Assembly (NCBI GenBank): GCA_014695195.1
Contig: JACJNW010000007.1
Coordinates: 1-39,774, forward strand
From: Cyanobacteria bacterium FACHB-DQ100
GTDB taxonomy: Bacteria > Cyanobacteriota > Cyanobacteriia > Leptolyngbyales > Leptolyngbyaceae
Reading direction: 5' to 3'
Length of the DNA: 39,774 nt
The notes beneath the pieces are model-generated. The model was not told the DNA's origin. It worked only from the letters and a program-made list of their open reading frames with translations, and did no database searches. This document shows, piece by piece, positions 1 to 8,348 of this stretch; positions within the stretch are counted from its first letter, which is position 1; every line of letters starts with the position of its first letter. Position numbers and translations under genes: made by a program.

Positions 1-149
1 TAAACTATTCTGTTGTATATCGGTTCAAGCACTGTGAAGTGCGTCGCTTTCGCTCGGCTTCCCTCACCGCTTAATCAATATAGCCGGAACAGAAGGAGGA
101 TGTCAAGCAGGTTGACCAAAAAAATTTCGGGATTTCTAGAGAGGTGGCA
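1..149. other. left-edge intergenic sequence
   Basis: I see no gene, tRNA or clear terminator here. A short CG-rich pyrimidine stretch near 40-75 (TCGCTTTCGCTCGGCTTCCC) has the look of an intergenic repeat but no partner is found in the window. Confidence 0.3.
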
Positions 150-785
150 TTAACTCTTGTGCAGTAGGCTTCCCAGGATTTTGGAATAGAGGGCTTGAGT
201 AAGAAGCTCGGCAGTTTTCTTATCGTTTTCCTGGCAATAGGCGCTTGTATAGAGGGGGGCGCTGATGCGAATAATGATATTTGCGCGGGGTGAGGCAGTA
301 GGAGAGTAGGAGAGCGAGATCGGCACGATCGGTACTTGCACCCTTCCACTCGCTTCCGCTTGCAGCACTAATCGAGCCAGTCCGGTTTTGAATTCTCGTA
401 AGGGACGATCGCGCACGATTCCGCCTTCTGGAAAAATGACGAGTTTACACCCAGCACAAAGTAGGTCTACAGCACATCGCATACTAGAAATGCTAGGACG
501 AGAAAGATTGACTGGAAATGCGCCAAGCCGCTCGATCAGCCAGCCTTGAATTCCTTCAAACTGGTTTGCGTTGGTCATAAATCTGAGGGGTTCCCGGCTA
601 AGAAGTGAGAGAACAAGAGGGTCCCAACGGCTGGAGTGTTTAGAAGCCAAGATTAAGGGACCTTGTTTGGGTAGATACTCCCGTCCGTGGATTTTGATCG
701 AGCCAAAGTAAAGTTTTAGAACTGCTCGATGAATTGGATAGAGCGACCAATAAAGCCAGGGTTCAACAGTAGCAAGGCTAAACAC
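150..785 (-). CDS. lysophospholipid acyltransferase family protein (PlsC-like)
   Basis: A 211-residue protein of the 1-acyl-glycerol-3-phosphate acyltransferase superfamily, which transfers an acyl chain to a lysophospholipid at the membrane. The catalytic HX4D box is seen as HSSRWD near residue 50, and the substrate-binding FPEGG motif lies near residue 119. The N-terminal part is hydrophobic and fits membrane association. The start is GTG at 785, four bases after the stop of the upstream DUF3370 gene, so the two are probably co-transcribed. AGGT lies about 14 bases before the GTG. It may be the main plsC or a paralogue; sequence alone does not tell which acyl acceptor is used. Confidence 0.85.
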   Translation of the reverse strand: MFSLATVEPWLYWSLYPIHRAVLKLYFGSIKIHGREYLPKQGPLILASKHSSRWDPLVLSLLSREPLRFMTNANQFEGIQGWLIERLGAFPVNLSRPSISSMRCAVDLLCAGCKLVIFPEGGIVRDRPLREFKTGLARLVLQAEASGRVQVPIVPISLSYSPTASPRANIIIRISAPLYTSAYCQENDKKTAELLTQALYSKILGSLLHKS

Positions 786-789
786 GATG

Positions 790-2226
790 TTATCGACCTA
801 TGAAATTAGATAAAGTTCGGACGGTGAGGACTTGGGGAGGGGTAGCATCGGGTGGATAGAGAAAATCAACCTCGACCGATCGAGTCGTGCTGGGTGGAAG
901 CGTCAAATTCAGGAGAGAGCTACCTTTTTGACCTCGACGTTGAACGAGGTGAATGAAACGGGTTTTGGGAATGGAGCGTTCGTCAAGATAGCGAAGACGA
1001 ACCGTGCCACGGAAGAAGATGCGGGGGTCGGGCGGGTTGAGAAATACAAGTTCATTGCGGCTGCGGTCTTGTTTGATTGGCGTTTCGATCGAGATTGAAA
1101 CCGTTTGAGCTTGACGAGTTGTATTTCGCAGAGGCAGCGTCAGGTTGTAATGGGTTGCATAGTTTCCATTAGCGAGGTAAGCAGTATCAGGATAGCGGAC
1201 GAGCATGGGCGCACTCTGGATTTGTCCTGTGGCAAATGTGCCTTGCTCAAGGGTACTGAGACCGTAAGAAAAGGCATGACCGGGACTTGGAATACTGAGA
1301 TAATCTTTTCGGTTATCGGTGATTTGTGCTTTCCACTCGGAGCCTTTGGAGACACCTGCCACTCGGCCATAGGTAATGTTTGTCGTTTTGGAGTTAGGGG
1401 GAGTAGGGGGAATATCTCTAGGTCCTGCAACACCCGCATTGACAAGCAGATTCAGCCATTCTTCGATCGTAGGAACTCGCTCGGTGCGATTCGGATTCAG
1501 GGGAGCAAACATTGCCAGCGTGGCGACATAAACGGGCGCTTGACTAAAGAGGCGCATTAATGTGGAGCGACCATTAGAAGTTGGGGTGACTGTTCCTGCT
1601 GGAATGGGCAAGTTCATCAGCATTTGAGCCTGCTTTGGGGGAATGATCATGGCAGTTGGAAGGTTCGTCTGTCTACGTCCACGCAGTATATCGCCGACAA
1701 CACGACTGCCAGGGCCTGCAAAAACAGTTCCAACAGGATCTTCAACGTGAGGAGGAAGATCGATAAATAGAGCATCGGGACGAGTCAGGTAGGTCGCGGC
1801 TTGAGAGATATCTACGTGAACAGGTCGATCGTTGGGATTGTAGATCACGATACCTTGAAAGAGCGATCGGGTTTGGTTAGGATTACTGGCTCTAGAGATG
1901 TGATGAGCAAAGATATCAAATCTGCCATTAAAGGCGTAGTTTAGATGGGCTGAAGGAACACGCATCCCAGCAGAAGGAAAAGTCGAAAGCAAAATTCCTT
2001 CGGTTAAGACGACTTCAGGACTATTGCTATTAAAAACAGGAACATCATCCAGCTTGCCAGGAAGAGCGCGGATTTCTTGAGCTTCGACGAATTCTTGGGG
2101 TGGAACACTTTCTTGTAGAGGAAGTGTTTCCTGGTTTGTGGGTTGTGGAGAAACGATCGGAGCAGGAGAAACTGGAACCCTTGCAGAAAGCTGGGCAGGA
2201 GGTAAGAGGGGCAACATCAGGAACAT
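790..2226 (-). CDS. DUF3370 domain-containing protein
   Basis: A 478-residue protein that I place in the cyanobacterial DUF3370 family. Its proline-rich N terminus (about residues 8-60, many P, Q and E) is followed by a large beta-rich domain with segments such as LSTFPSAGMRVPSAHLNYAF and a C-terminal FLYPPDATPPQVLTV. The first residues are hydrophobic (MFLMLPLLPPAQ) and may be the end of an export signal, so it is probably an envelope protein. No biochemical role is known to me for the family. It lies upstream of and almost touches the acyltransferase gene, which suggests an operon. No clear Shine-Dalgarno sequence precedes the ATG. Confidence 0.75.
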   Translation of the reverse strand: MFLMLPLLPPAQLSARVPVSPAPIVSPQPTNQETLPLQESVPPQEFVEAQEIRALPGKLDDVPVFNSNSPEVVLTEGILLSTFPSAGMRVPSAHLNYAFNGRFDIFAHHISRASNPNQTRSLFQGIVIYNPNDRPVHVDISQAATYLTRPDALFIDLPPHVEDPVGTVFAGPGSRVVGDILRGRRQTNLPTAMIIPPKQAQMLMNLPIPAGTVTPTSNGRSTLMRLFSQAPVYVATLAMFAPLNPNRTERVPTIEEWLNLLVNAGVAGPRDIPPTPPNSKTTNITYGRVAGVSKGSEWKAQITDNRKDYLSIPSPGHAFSYGLSTLEQGTFATGQIQSAPMLVRYPDTAYLANGNYATHYNLTLPLRNTTRQAQTVSISIETPIKQDRSRNELVFLNPPDPRIFFRGTVRLRYLDERSIPKTRFIHLVQRRGQKGSSLLNLTLPPSTTRSVEVDFLYPPDATPPQVLTVRTLSNFIGR

Positions 2227-2358
2227 GAGAAGACTATCAAACCGACTTGGATCAAAGTGAATATACAGCAGAAGTCAAAAATGGCACTCCTGATACTGCT
2301 CCATTTTGAACATTCTTTGCGTTAATGAAGCATAGAATTTGTCGCAAAGTCGTATCCT

Positions 2359-3177
2359 ATGCCTTCCGTTATGGTGCAAAGTTGCTCTGAGATTAGGGAT
2401 TCAATCGTTAAGCTGCGATCGATTCCAGGTGTTTTCGGTTTTGTCCTAAGCATGAATTTTATCGGCTTGGGAGTATTATCTCAAGCTGCGGTTGCGGCTC
2501 CCAAAAACAGCGATTACTGCGAAGGTCGGTTAAACGAGGGTTGGCTAACTGGGTTTCATCTGTGTCAGTTTCCCAGCGGAAGCCGATTTCAGGGAAATCT
2601 ACGGCAGCACAGACGAGAAGGTCCAGGGGTATTCATTTACCCAGATGGAACTCGGTGCGAAGGAAACTTTCAGGACAACTTGTTAAATGGTCGGGGTGTT
2701 TGTCAATTTGCTAGTGGTAATCGCTATGAGGGTGAATTTCGCCAAAATGTGCGAGAAGGGCGCGGAATTTTTGTTTATCGAGATGGGACGCGCTGCGAAG
2801 GAAGTTTTCGATCGAACGCATTGAATGGATTTGGGCGCTGTACCTTCCTAAGTGGAAATCGCTACGAGGGAACCTTTCAAAATAATGTTCGGCAAGGGCG
2901 CGGAGTATTTGTCTACACGAATGGAACTCGATGCGAGGGCGAGTTTCGGCAGAACGCCCTGAATGGATTTGGAGTTTGTATGTATCCGAATGGCGATCGC
3001 TATGAGGGATCATTTCAGAACAATCAGCGAAATGGGCGCGGAACTTATATTTTTGCCAATGGCAGACGCTCGCAAGGAGCCTGGCGCAATGGCAATCCAC
3101 CACAGGTTAGACCCGCTCGATCTAGAGCAAATCCTCGTCGGCAAGTGCAATCACCACAGCGCCGACGAGTGAGGTAA
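2359..3177 (+). CDS. exported MORN-repeat protein
   Basis: A 272-residue protein. A hydrophobic segment at about residues 25-46 ending in AAVAAP looks like a signal peptide, so the protein is probably periplasmic or outer-membrane associated. From about residue 53 to 250 there are roughly eight MORN units of 23 residues (pattern RYEG-F-N---GRG-F-Y-NGT). They alternate: one type starts RYEG and the next starts RCEG and has a second Cys in a GVC or GRC position, giving a 46-residue super-repeat with regular Cys pairs. The C terminus is short and rich in Arg and Pro. MORN repeats are known as protein- or lipid-binding beta-hairpin arrays. The actual ligand is unknown. Confidence 0.85.
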   Translation: MPSVMVQSCSEIRDSIVKLRSIPGVFGFVLSMNFIGLGVLSQAAVAAPKNSDYCEGRLNEGWLTGFHLCQFPSGSRFQGNLRQHRREGPGVFIYPDGTRCEGNFQDNLLNGRGVCQFASGNRYEGEFRQNVREGRGIFVYRDGTRCEGSFRSNALNGFGRCTFLSGNRYEGTFQNNVRQGRGVFVYTNGTRCEGEFRQNALNGFGVCMYPNGDRYEGSFQNNQRNGRGTYIFANGRRSQGAWRNGNPPQVRPARSRANPRRQVQSPQRRRVR

Positions 3178-3190
3178 TTCTAGTTTTTAA

Positions 3191-4069
3191 TCAACCTCCA
3201 AGTCTGCGTCCAAGCTTGAGAGGATTGAATGATGCAGTAATGCCAAATTCTTCTGCAAACTCAAGAACACGGCAATGCGCCCTTCCGTCTCGGACAATCC
3301 CTGTGAGAATAATCGGTGAATTACCGCCTTGAAGGCTCATCTCGAACAGAGGGTATCCAACACTCGGTTGAACTTTATCCTGTAAATATTTCGGAGCAGT
3401 GTCTGAATTACCAATTAAGATACGGCGCTTACTGCTATCCCAGAAGTAGGACAAATTATAGAGCGTTAGTAACTCTCCGGCTCTAGCCCAGGATGATCCA
3501 TTTTCATCGATCGAAACAGTTAGAGGTTTGCCATTCGCCTCGATCGTTTGATCGCTGACAAACTTCAGAGGTTTAGGGGCGGGGGAAGCACCTTGAAAGT
3601 ATTTGAGAATTTTTTCTCGAAGAACGTCACCCCCATTCGTAGCACCTCTTCTGGACAACTGCAAGAAGTCCCAGCGCTCTCCCGTTCCTCCCCACATTAA
3701 AGGCCCGTAATTTTCATGCACAATCCATCCATCCCGATTAGAAGCGGCTTCAGCGTGGGTCATGATGGATTTAACATTGATGTCTTTTTCTGTCCAGTTC
3801 CAGCTTTTGGCAACTCGCGCCACTTCCTGGCACATGGCTTCGATTTGAGCATCAGTTGGTGGTAAGTCCCAAGGATCTTCTCCACCCATACAGGCACAGG
3901 AGATGCCAATTGAGTTATCGTTCCGTCTGTAAGTGTGACCGGACAAATCAATCGTATAGTCATGCAGGCGATGAATTCTGCCATTACCGGTCACAATCGT
4001 ATGGTAATGATCTCTTACAACCCAGTCGTAATGGGTTGCAGTCCAGTGCAGATAAATTTTTGCTGACAT
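3191..4069 (-). CDS. N-acetylmuramoyl-L-alanine amidase (Amidase_2 type) with C-terminal domain
   Basis: About 292 residues from the ATG at 4069, which is preceded by AAGGTG at good spacing; an in-frame ATG 13 codons upstream has no such site. The N-terminal domain has the T7-lysozyme-like zinc amidase pattern: IYLHWTAT near residue 8, IGISCACMGG, and IMTHAEA near residue 120. Such enzymes cut the amide bond between muramic acid and L-Ala in peptidoglycan. The C-terminal part (about 175-290) resembles the copper amine oxidase N-terminal-like domain often fused to cell wall enzymes, with GKPLTVSIDENG and HCRVLEFAEEFG. No signal peptide is visible, which is odd for a wall enzyme and recalls phage endolysins. 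Confidence 0.8.
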   Translation of the reverse strand: MSAKIYLHWTATHYDWVVRDHYHTIVTGNGRIHRLHDYTIDLSGHTYRRNDNSIGISCACMGGEDPWDLPPTDAQIEAMCQEVARVAKSWNWTEKDINVKSIMTHAEAASNRDGWIVHENYGPLMWGGTGERWDFLQLSRRGATNGGDVLREKILKYFQGASPAPKPLKFVSDQTIEANGKPLTVSIDENGSSWARAGELLTLYNLSYFWDSSKRRILIGNSDTAPKYLQDKVQPSVGYPLFEMSLQGGNSPIILTGIVRDGRAHCRVLEFAEEFGITASFNPLKLGRRLGG

Positions 4070-4320
4070 ATTGCACCTTAATGTGATTGAGCAAAGTGTA
4101 ATGAGCAATGAAGCGTCTTTGTGCTATTCGTCTTTAGTTGGGAATGTGCCCAAACAGATACTTCAATCGATCGACCCGTTTTTCAGAAATATATAGACGA
4201 CTTGAATACGGGCTGCTGATTTCGCAGGCTCTTCAAATAGCTTTTGTATAATACCTAACACGGAGAATAAGATTTTACTTTTAATAATGCATTTGATATA
4301 AGTTATGCACTTGAGACATG

Positions 4321-4349
4321 AAAAAGCTCGATCGCCTTGACGACCGAGC
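4321..4349 (-). terminator. intrinsic terminator of psb30
   Basis: On the minus strand a nine-pair stem (GCTCGGTCG with CGATCGAGC, one G-U pair) closes a TCAAGG loop and is followed directly by TTTTT. It lies about 75 bases after the psb30 stop codon. Confidence 0.7.
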
Positions 4350-4422
4350 CTTGGAGCTACTCTCTCTTAAATCTGATAAAACTTTTAGTCAAACAATCCT
4401 TCAGTCACACCATCTCGGAGGC

Positions 4423-4551
4423 TTACAGATCCCCACCCCGGAGCGCCAACAAGAAGATTACAACTGGACCTGCCAGCATAACCATCGCAACCAAGGTCAC
4501 TTGAACGAGCGCTTCAAAGTTAATGTCGTTCAGAAAGCTCAAAAACTCCAT
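4423..4551 (-). CDS. psb30: photosystem II reaction centre protein Psb30 (Ycf12)
   Basis: A 42-residue, single-membrane-span protein starting MEFLSFLNDINFEALVQV and ending VIFLLALRGGDL. The INFE segment, the helix with AGPVVIFLLA and the short charged tail match Psb30/Ycf12, a peripheral low-mass subunit of photosystem II that helps to stabilise the complex in the thylakoid membrane. The length is typical. The ATG at 4551 has a G-rich sequence (GGGGGACAG) directly upstream. The gene is monocistronic, with its own terminator about 75 bases downstream. The opposite strand carries a longer but meaningless open frame, so this gene is easily missed. Confidence 0.88.
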   Translation of the reverse strand: MEFLSFLNDINFEALVQVTLVAMVMLAGPVVIFLLALRGGDL

Positions 4552-4644
4552 CTGTCCCCCCGTATACTCTAAGCTCTATATAAAATTCGTGAAGCTTCGA
4601 TACAGGTTATTTTATCGGTCGATCGCATCATTCTTAAGGAAGTT

Positions 4645-4664
4645 AACAAAACTCAACAAAACTC
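4645..4664 (+). repeat. tandem AACAAAACTC direct repeat, possible regulator site
   Basis: Two perfect adjacent copies of the 10-mer AACAAAACTC lie about 110 bases before the response regulator start. A 10-bp period places both copies on one face of the helix, as is usual for OmpR/PhoB-family dimers, so autoregulation is a reasonable guess. Confidence 0.45.
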
Positions 4665-4772
4665 AAAGCTAGTAATAGAAAATTCATTGGCTCAGATTTT
4701 AGCTGGCGTTAGTTGTCGAATTGCTACATTGGGAGCTATACAAATGGGTGGCGTGCTAGAACACCAGGCGTT

Positions 4773-5477
4773 ATGGAAATCTTGATTGTCGAAGACGAAG
4801 CGGAAATCGCTCAACTGATTCAACTCTACCTGGAAAAAGAGGGATTTTCATGTCGTACCTGTCGCGATGGAATCTCTGCTTTACAGATTTTCCAAGAGCA
4901 AAAGCCTGACCTGATTATTCTCGACTTGATGATTCCTGGACTTGATGGGCTAGAAGTTTGCGCTCGCGTTCGGCAAAAACCCGGAAGTAAAGACCCATTT
5001 ATCCTGATGCTGACAGCAAAGGGCGAAGAACTCGATCGCATCATCGGATTATCGACAGGTGCAGATGATTATATGGTCAAGCCTTTTAGCCCCAAGGAAT
5101 TAGTGGCGCGGGTTCGGGCGCTGCTGCGTCGCACAATGCGCCAGGGAGGACAATCGCAGGTTTACCGCACTCAAAACTTCATTCTCGATGTGGATCAGCG
5201 ATCGGCGGCACGGCAAAAGGACGATCACACCGAGCCTTTGGATCTGACCACGCTAGAGTTTGATCTGCTTTCCACCTTTATGAGCTATCCAGGGCGGGTC
5301 TGGAACCGAACTCAACTAATCGACAAGCTTTGGGGCAGCAATTTTTTTGGGGATGAGCGCGTTGTCGATACGCATATTGCACGGTTGAGAAAAAAAATTG
5401 AACCTGACCCCGCAAATCCTACTTTTGTTAAGACGGTGATTGGGGTGGGTTATAGATTTGAAGACATCGCCACATGA
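4773..5477 (+). CDS. OmpR/PhoB-family two-component response regulator
   Basis: A 234-residue regulator from the ATG at 4773, where the receiver domain begins (MEILIVEDEAE). A longer reading from 4713 would add 20 residues of no recognisable character. The receiver domain (1-120) has the acidic pair ED, the phosphoacceptor Asp in ILDLMIPGLDG, the Thr of MLTAKG and the Lys of MVKPFSP. The C-terminal winged-helix DNA-binding domain (about 130-232) ends with the typical HIARLRKKIEPDP and GVGYRFE. Its stop overlaps the start of the histidine kinase by four bases, so the two form one operon and almost surely a cognate pair. The input signal is not known. Confidence 0.93.
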   Translation: MEILIVEDEAEIAQLIQLYLEKEGFSCRTCRDGISALQIFQEQKPDLIILDLMIPGLDGLEVCARVRQKPGSKDPFILMLTAKGEELDRIIGLSTGADDYMVKPFSPKELVARVRALLRRTMRQGGQSQVYRTQNFILDVDQRSAARQKDDHTEPLDLTTLEFDLLSTFMSYPGRVWNRTQLIDKLWGSNFFGDERVVDTHIARLRKKIEPDPANPTFVKTVIGVGYRFEDIAT

Positions 5478-6598
5478 GCAAGCCGAACCTCCGCACTCGC
5501 TTATTTCTGTCCCACATGATTGTGATGGTCGTGGGTCTGAGTACCCTAATAACGGTTGGCAAGATTTACACCCCTCGCTTATTTTTGGTGCATCTAGAAC
5601 AATTGCAGGGCATTGATTTTAGCGTGGTGCGGATCAAGGGGCGACTGATCGATGGATTTGAATCAGCTTGGAGCCGGGGCGCATTTTGGTCGGTGGTGGT
5701 CGGGGGGACAACCGCGATCGGGCTGAGCTATTGGGTGTCAAAGCGAATCATGCAGCCTTTGATTCAGATGGAGCAAATTACGCAGCGCTTTGCGGCTGGA
5801 CATTTAGAAGAGCGAGTGCCTAAGAACGAAATTCCCGAACTCAATCGACTAGCTGAAAGCTTTAACCGGATGGCGCAAGATCTTGAAGGAGTAGAGCAGC
5901 GTAGACGCGATCTAGTGGGAGATCTCACGCACGAACTTCGGACACCTTTAACGGTGGTCGAAGGCTATCTAGAAGGATTGGCGGACGGCACGATCGAGCC
6001 ATCTCCTGACATTTATCAACGTCTTGTAAGAGAAACCGTGCGTTTGCGTCGCCTCGTCAATGATTTGCAAGAACTCTCAAAAGCAGAAGCAGGTTATCTA
6101 CCGATTCATCTGCAACCGTTAGCAATTCGTCCGCTCCTGGTCGCGATCGTGCAGAAATTTTCTGATCAACTGATGGAGGATAGTCCCGCACTCAGCGTGG
6201 ATTGTCCAGAGTCTTTGCCGCTTGCTTCAGCCGATCCAGAACGAGTCGAGCAAGTGTTAATCAATCTGGTTGGCAATGCTTTACGCTACACGCCGCAGGG
6301 CAGCATTACTCTTAGAGCTTGGACAGAACTGGAACGGATTTGGATTGCAGTCGAAGACACAGGACAGGGAATTAAGCCTGAAGATCTGCCTCATGTCTTT
6401 GAGCGGTTTTGGAGATCGGATCGATCGCGCGATCGCCATTCTGGTGGAACCGGCATCGGGCTTGCCATCTGTCGGCGGCTTGTGGAACTGCAAAAAGGCA
6501 CGATTGAAGTAGAAAGCGAGGTTGGTAAAGGTAGTACATTTCGGTTCTCTCTGCCGATTGTGGCTGAAAAATCCAAGCTTCTATCGTTGCGAGAGTAG
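5474..6598 (+). CDS. membrane sensor histidine kinase
   Basis: A 374-residue kinase of the HAMP-HisKA-HATPase type. Transmembrane helices are at about 12-32 and 69-90, enclosing a small external loop of only about 37 residues. A HAMP linker follows (about 91-143). The phosphoacceptor His153 is in LTHELRTPL. The ATPase domain has the N box ([11 protein letters not shown]), DTGQGI, and GGTGIGLAI. The short sensor loop suggests sensing within the membrane or of the envelope state rather than of a large ligand. It overlaps the response regulator by ATGA. Downstream, a small membrane protein and a hydrolase lie on the same strand and could belong to the same unit. Confidence 0.93.
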   Translation: MSKPNLRTRLFLSHMIVMVVGLSTLITVGKIYTPRLFLVHLEQLQGIDFSVVRIKGRLIDGFESAWSRGAFWSVVVGGTTAIGLSYWVSKRIMQPLIQMEQITQRFAAGHLEERVPKNEIPELNRLAESFNRMAQDLEGVEQRRRDLVGDLTHELRTPLTVVEGYLEGLADGTIEPSPDIYQRLVRETVRLRRLVNDLQELSKAEAGYLPIHLQPLAIRPLLVAIVQKFSDQLMEDSPALSVDCPESLPLASADPERVEQVLINLVGNALRYTPQGSITLRAWTELERIWIAVEDTGQGIKPEDLPHVFERFWRSDRSRDRHSGGTGIGLAICRRLVELQKGTIEVESEVGKGSTFRFSLPIVAEKSKLLSLRE

Positions 6599-6685
6599 GG
6601 GGGTGTCACTGCTTCGAGATAGGAGAGACACGAGCTTGTCAAATGAGTTTCCTACAGTAGTAGAGTCAAATCCTTAACCCCTGTT

Positions 6686-6802
6686 ATGCTTCCTATAGCT
6701 CTTGTTGTGTTAATCATTGGCGCAATTACGTTAGGGGGACTTGTCTTCATGGGCTACTTGTTCCCGCAGAGTCATCGCTCCTACTCTAACCGCAAACCCT
6801 AA
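6686..6802 (+). CDS. 38-residue single-span membrane peptide, unrecognised
   Basis: The open frame begins MLPIALVVLIIGAITLGGLV and ends in a polar tail (PQSHRSYSNRKP). It is one hydrophobic helix plus a basic C terminus. Its TAA stop is immediately followed by the ATG of the alpha/beta hydrolase gene, an arrangement that favours real, coupled translation. It does not match the small photosystem or cytochrome b6f subunits that I can recall (PsbJ, PsbX, PetG, PetL, PetN, PetM). No strong Shine-Dalgarno sequence is seen. Likely real from composition and position, function unknown. Confidence 0.6.
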   Translation: MLPIALVVLIIGAITLGGLVFMGYLFPQSHRSYSNRKP

Positions 6803-7624
6803 ATGACGCGACTGACTGCTGCTAGCCTCGATGGATCACCCATTAAACTCGGTAAGGTAACGCTCCAAGTTGCTCACGCCCCTGGAAAATCTCCGGCGAT
6901 CGTCTTTGTGCACGGTGGTTTGGGCAGTCGCTTGAATTGGTGTTTGCAGTGGGATTATTTTCGATCGCAGGGACAAGAAATTCTCGCCTATGATTTGGCG
7001 GGACATGGACAATCAGGGCGGTATCAGCGCTATTCGATCGGACGGCATCGCCGCGATTTAACGCGACTGCTTCAGCATTTCAAGATTCATCGCCCGATTT
7101 TGTGCTGTCACAGCTACGGTGTTCCTGTCGGATTAGAGTGGGTGCGGCGATATGAAGCAACTGCGCTGATCGCCATCGGAGGGGGGACGCACAATCTTAC
7201 GCCTTGGTGGGAGATTCCTCTAATTAAGTTCTTTGCGCTCGGTGGACATCATCTTTATCACTGGCAATTGGTTCAGGGATTGCTGCGATCACTGATGGTT
7301 TCAGAATCTAATGCAGCCTTAATAGAGTTTCACGATCGCAATCAGGTTCCGAGTGATGCTCATCCTTACGAAGCGATCGAAGCGTTTTGGGGCTATGACG
7401 CGCAGCATCATCCGTTGAAGTGCCCCGTTACGGTGATTACAGGCAGCGATGACCCGATGTTTCCACCCACGATGGGACATCAGTGGTTAGCGAATTTGCT
7501 TCATGATCAACCTCGAAGCCAGCACATTACAGTTTCAAACGTCGGGCATTTAGTGATGGCAGAAGCTCCTGAAGTTGTAAATCAAGCGATTTCAGATTGG
7601 ATTCATACAGATGTGCAACCATGA
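6803..7624 (+). CDS. alpha/beta-fold hydrolase
   Basis: A 273-residue alpha/beta hydrolase. FVHGGLGSRLNW at about residues 35-46 gives the oxyanion HGG. The nucleophile is Ser104 in CCHSYGVP, a variant of GXSXG with Cys in the first Gly position. The acid is probably Asp216 or 217 in TGSDDPMF, and the catalytic His is His249 in NVGHLVMAE. There is no signal peptide, so it is cytoplasmic. The substrate cannot be read from the sequence; family members include esterases, C-C hydrolases and haloperoxidase-like enzymes. The start abuts the stop of the 38-residue membrane peptide. Confidence 0.85.
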   Translation: MTRLTAASLDGSPIKLGKVTLQVAHAPGKSPAIVFVHGGLGSRLNWCLQWDYFRSQGQEILAYDLAGHGQSGRYQRYSIGRHRRDLTRLLQHFKIHRPILCCHSYGVPVGLEWVRRYEATALIAIGGGTHNLTPWWEIPLIKFFALGGHHLYHWQLVQGLLRSLMVSESNAALIEFHDRNQVPSDAHPYEAIEAFWGYDAQHHPLKCPVTVITGSDDPMFPPTMGHQWLANLLHDQPRSQHITVSNVGHLVMAEAPEVVNQAISDWIHTDVQP

Positions 7625-7645
7625 CTCAATTTTTGCCACAAGAAA

Positions 7646-7665
7646 GCCAAGGCTTCAACCTTGGC
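7646..7665. terminator. hairpin between convergent genes
   Basis: A perfect 7-bp stem GCCAAGG/CCTTGGC with a six-base loop lies between the hydrolase and the convergent lipoprotein gene. T-rich flanks are weak, so it may act in either direction or mainly protect mRNA ends. Confidence 0.45.
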
Positions 7666-7700
7666 AGCAGTGACTTGAGGTAACTAGAGGAGAAACAAGA

Positions 7701-8309
7701 TTAGTCGATCGCGTCTTTCACAGCATCATTCAGCGATTTGCGAGCTTCTTTGGCTTTGAACTTGGTATCTTCACCTGCACCAGCAACGCTGTTACCGACG
7801 TTATCTGAAACGTTTCCAGCGCCCTGTTGAATGCGCTCACCTAATTCTTTCGTTTTTTCAACTGCCCGTTCACCGGATGCGCTGATGCGATCGCCAACTT
7901 TTTTCGCTTCTTCTTTGGCGTTGTTTGCACGACTGTTTACAGCATTACCCAAGGTGTCCTTTGTCCGCTCAGCCGCATAACCAGGATTTTTGTAGAGTTC
8001 AGCGTTGCGAGGTTCTGCCTTCGTCGGATCGTTACTGGTGATGTTGCGTTTTGCGTTGTCAACCAGGGATTTTGCCTTATCCGTTGGAATTTGTCCAGGA
8101 GGCGTATCGCTAAAATTGTTCATTCCGCCTTCATAGGGCTGAGTTTGTCCAACTGGATGCGAACCACCATCATCCATTTGAGCTTTAGGCGTTTTCGCTT
8201 GAGCGGCATTGCTGCAAGCGGTATTCAATAACAACATCACGCCTGCAAAAAACACGATCGCAATTTGTTTTAAGCGGGTCGCTTTGATAAAGGATGCAAT
8301 TTTCTTCAT
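7701..8309 (-). CDS. LEA-like lipoprotein, probable DUF6658 family
   Basis: About 202 residues from the ATG at 8309, which has GGAG six bases upstream; that GGAG lies inside an in-frame ATG four codons earlier, so the shorter form is preferred. A signal helix ends in LLLNTACSNA, a lipobox with Cys about 31 residues in, so the mature protein should be lipid-anchored. The rest is hydrophilic and predicted helical, rich in Ala, Lys, Glu and Asn with repeats like AKEEAKKVGDRI and VEKTKELGERI, as in LEA and apolipoprotein-like stress proteins. I place it with the cyanobacterial DUF6658 proteins from memory. A paralogue follows directly downstream of its promoter region at 8349-8747. Confidence 0.7.
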   Translation of the reverse strand: MKKIASFIKATRLKQIAIVFFAGVMLLLNTACSNAAQAKTPKAQMDDGGSHPVGQTQPYEGGMNNFSDTPPGQIPTDKAKSLVDNAKRNITSNDPTKAEPRNAELYKNPGYAAERTKDTLGNAVNSRANNAKEEAKKVGDRISASGERAVEKTKELGERIQQGAGNVSDNVGNSVAGAGEDTKFKAKEARKSLNDAVKDAID

Positions 8310-8348
8310 AAGAATCTCCATTGAAGTTAAATCATGAAAGTTGAAATA

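Noticed and set aside
832-1560. Two long plus-strand open frames
   Set aside because: They lie opposite DUF3370, have no ribosome sites and show Cys- and Ser-rich shadow composition.
2711-3103. 130-codon minus-strand frame with regular repeats
   Set aside because: It is the antisense image of the MORN repeats; the repeats explain its periodicity.
4318-4572. 84-codon plus-strand frame
   Set aside because: It begins inside the psb30 terminator and covers psb30 on the other strand; its residues resemble no protein.
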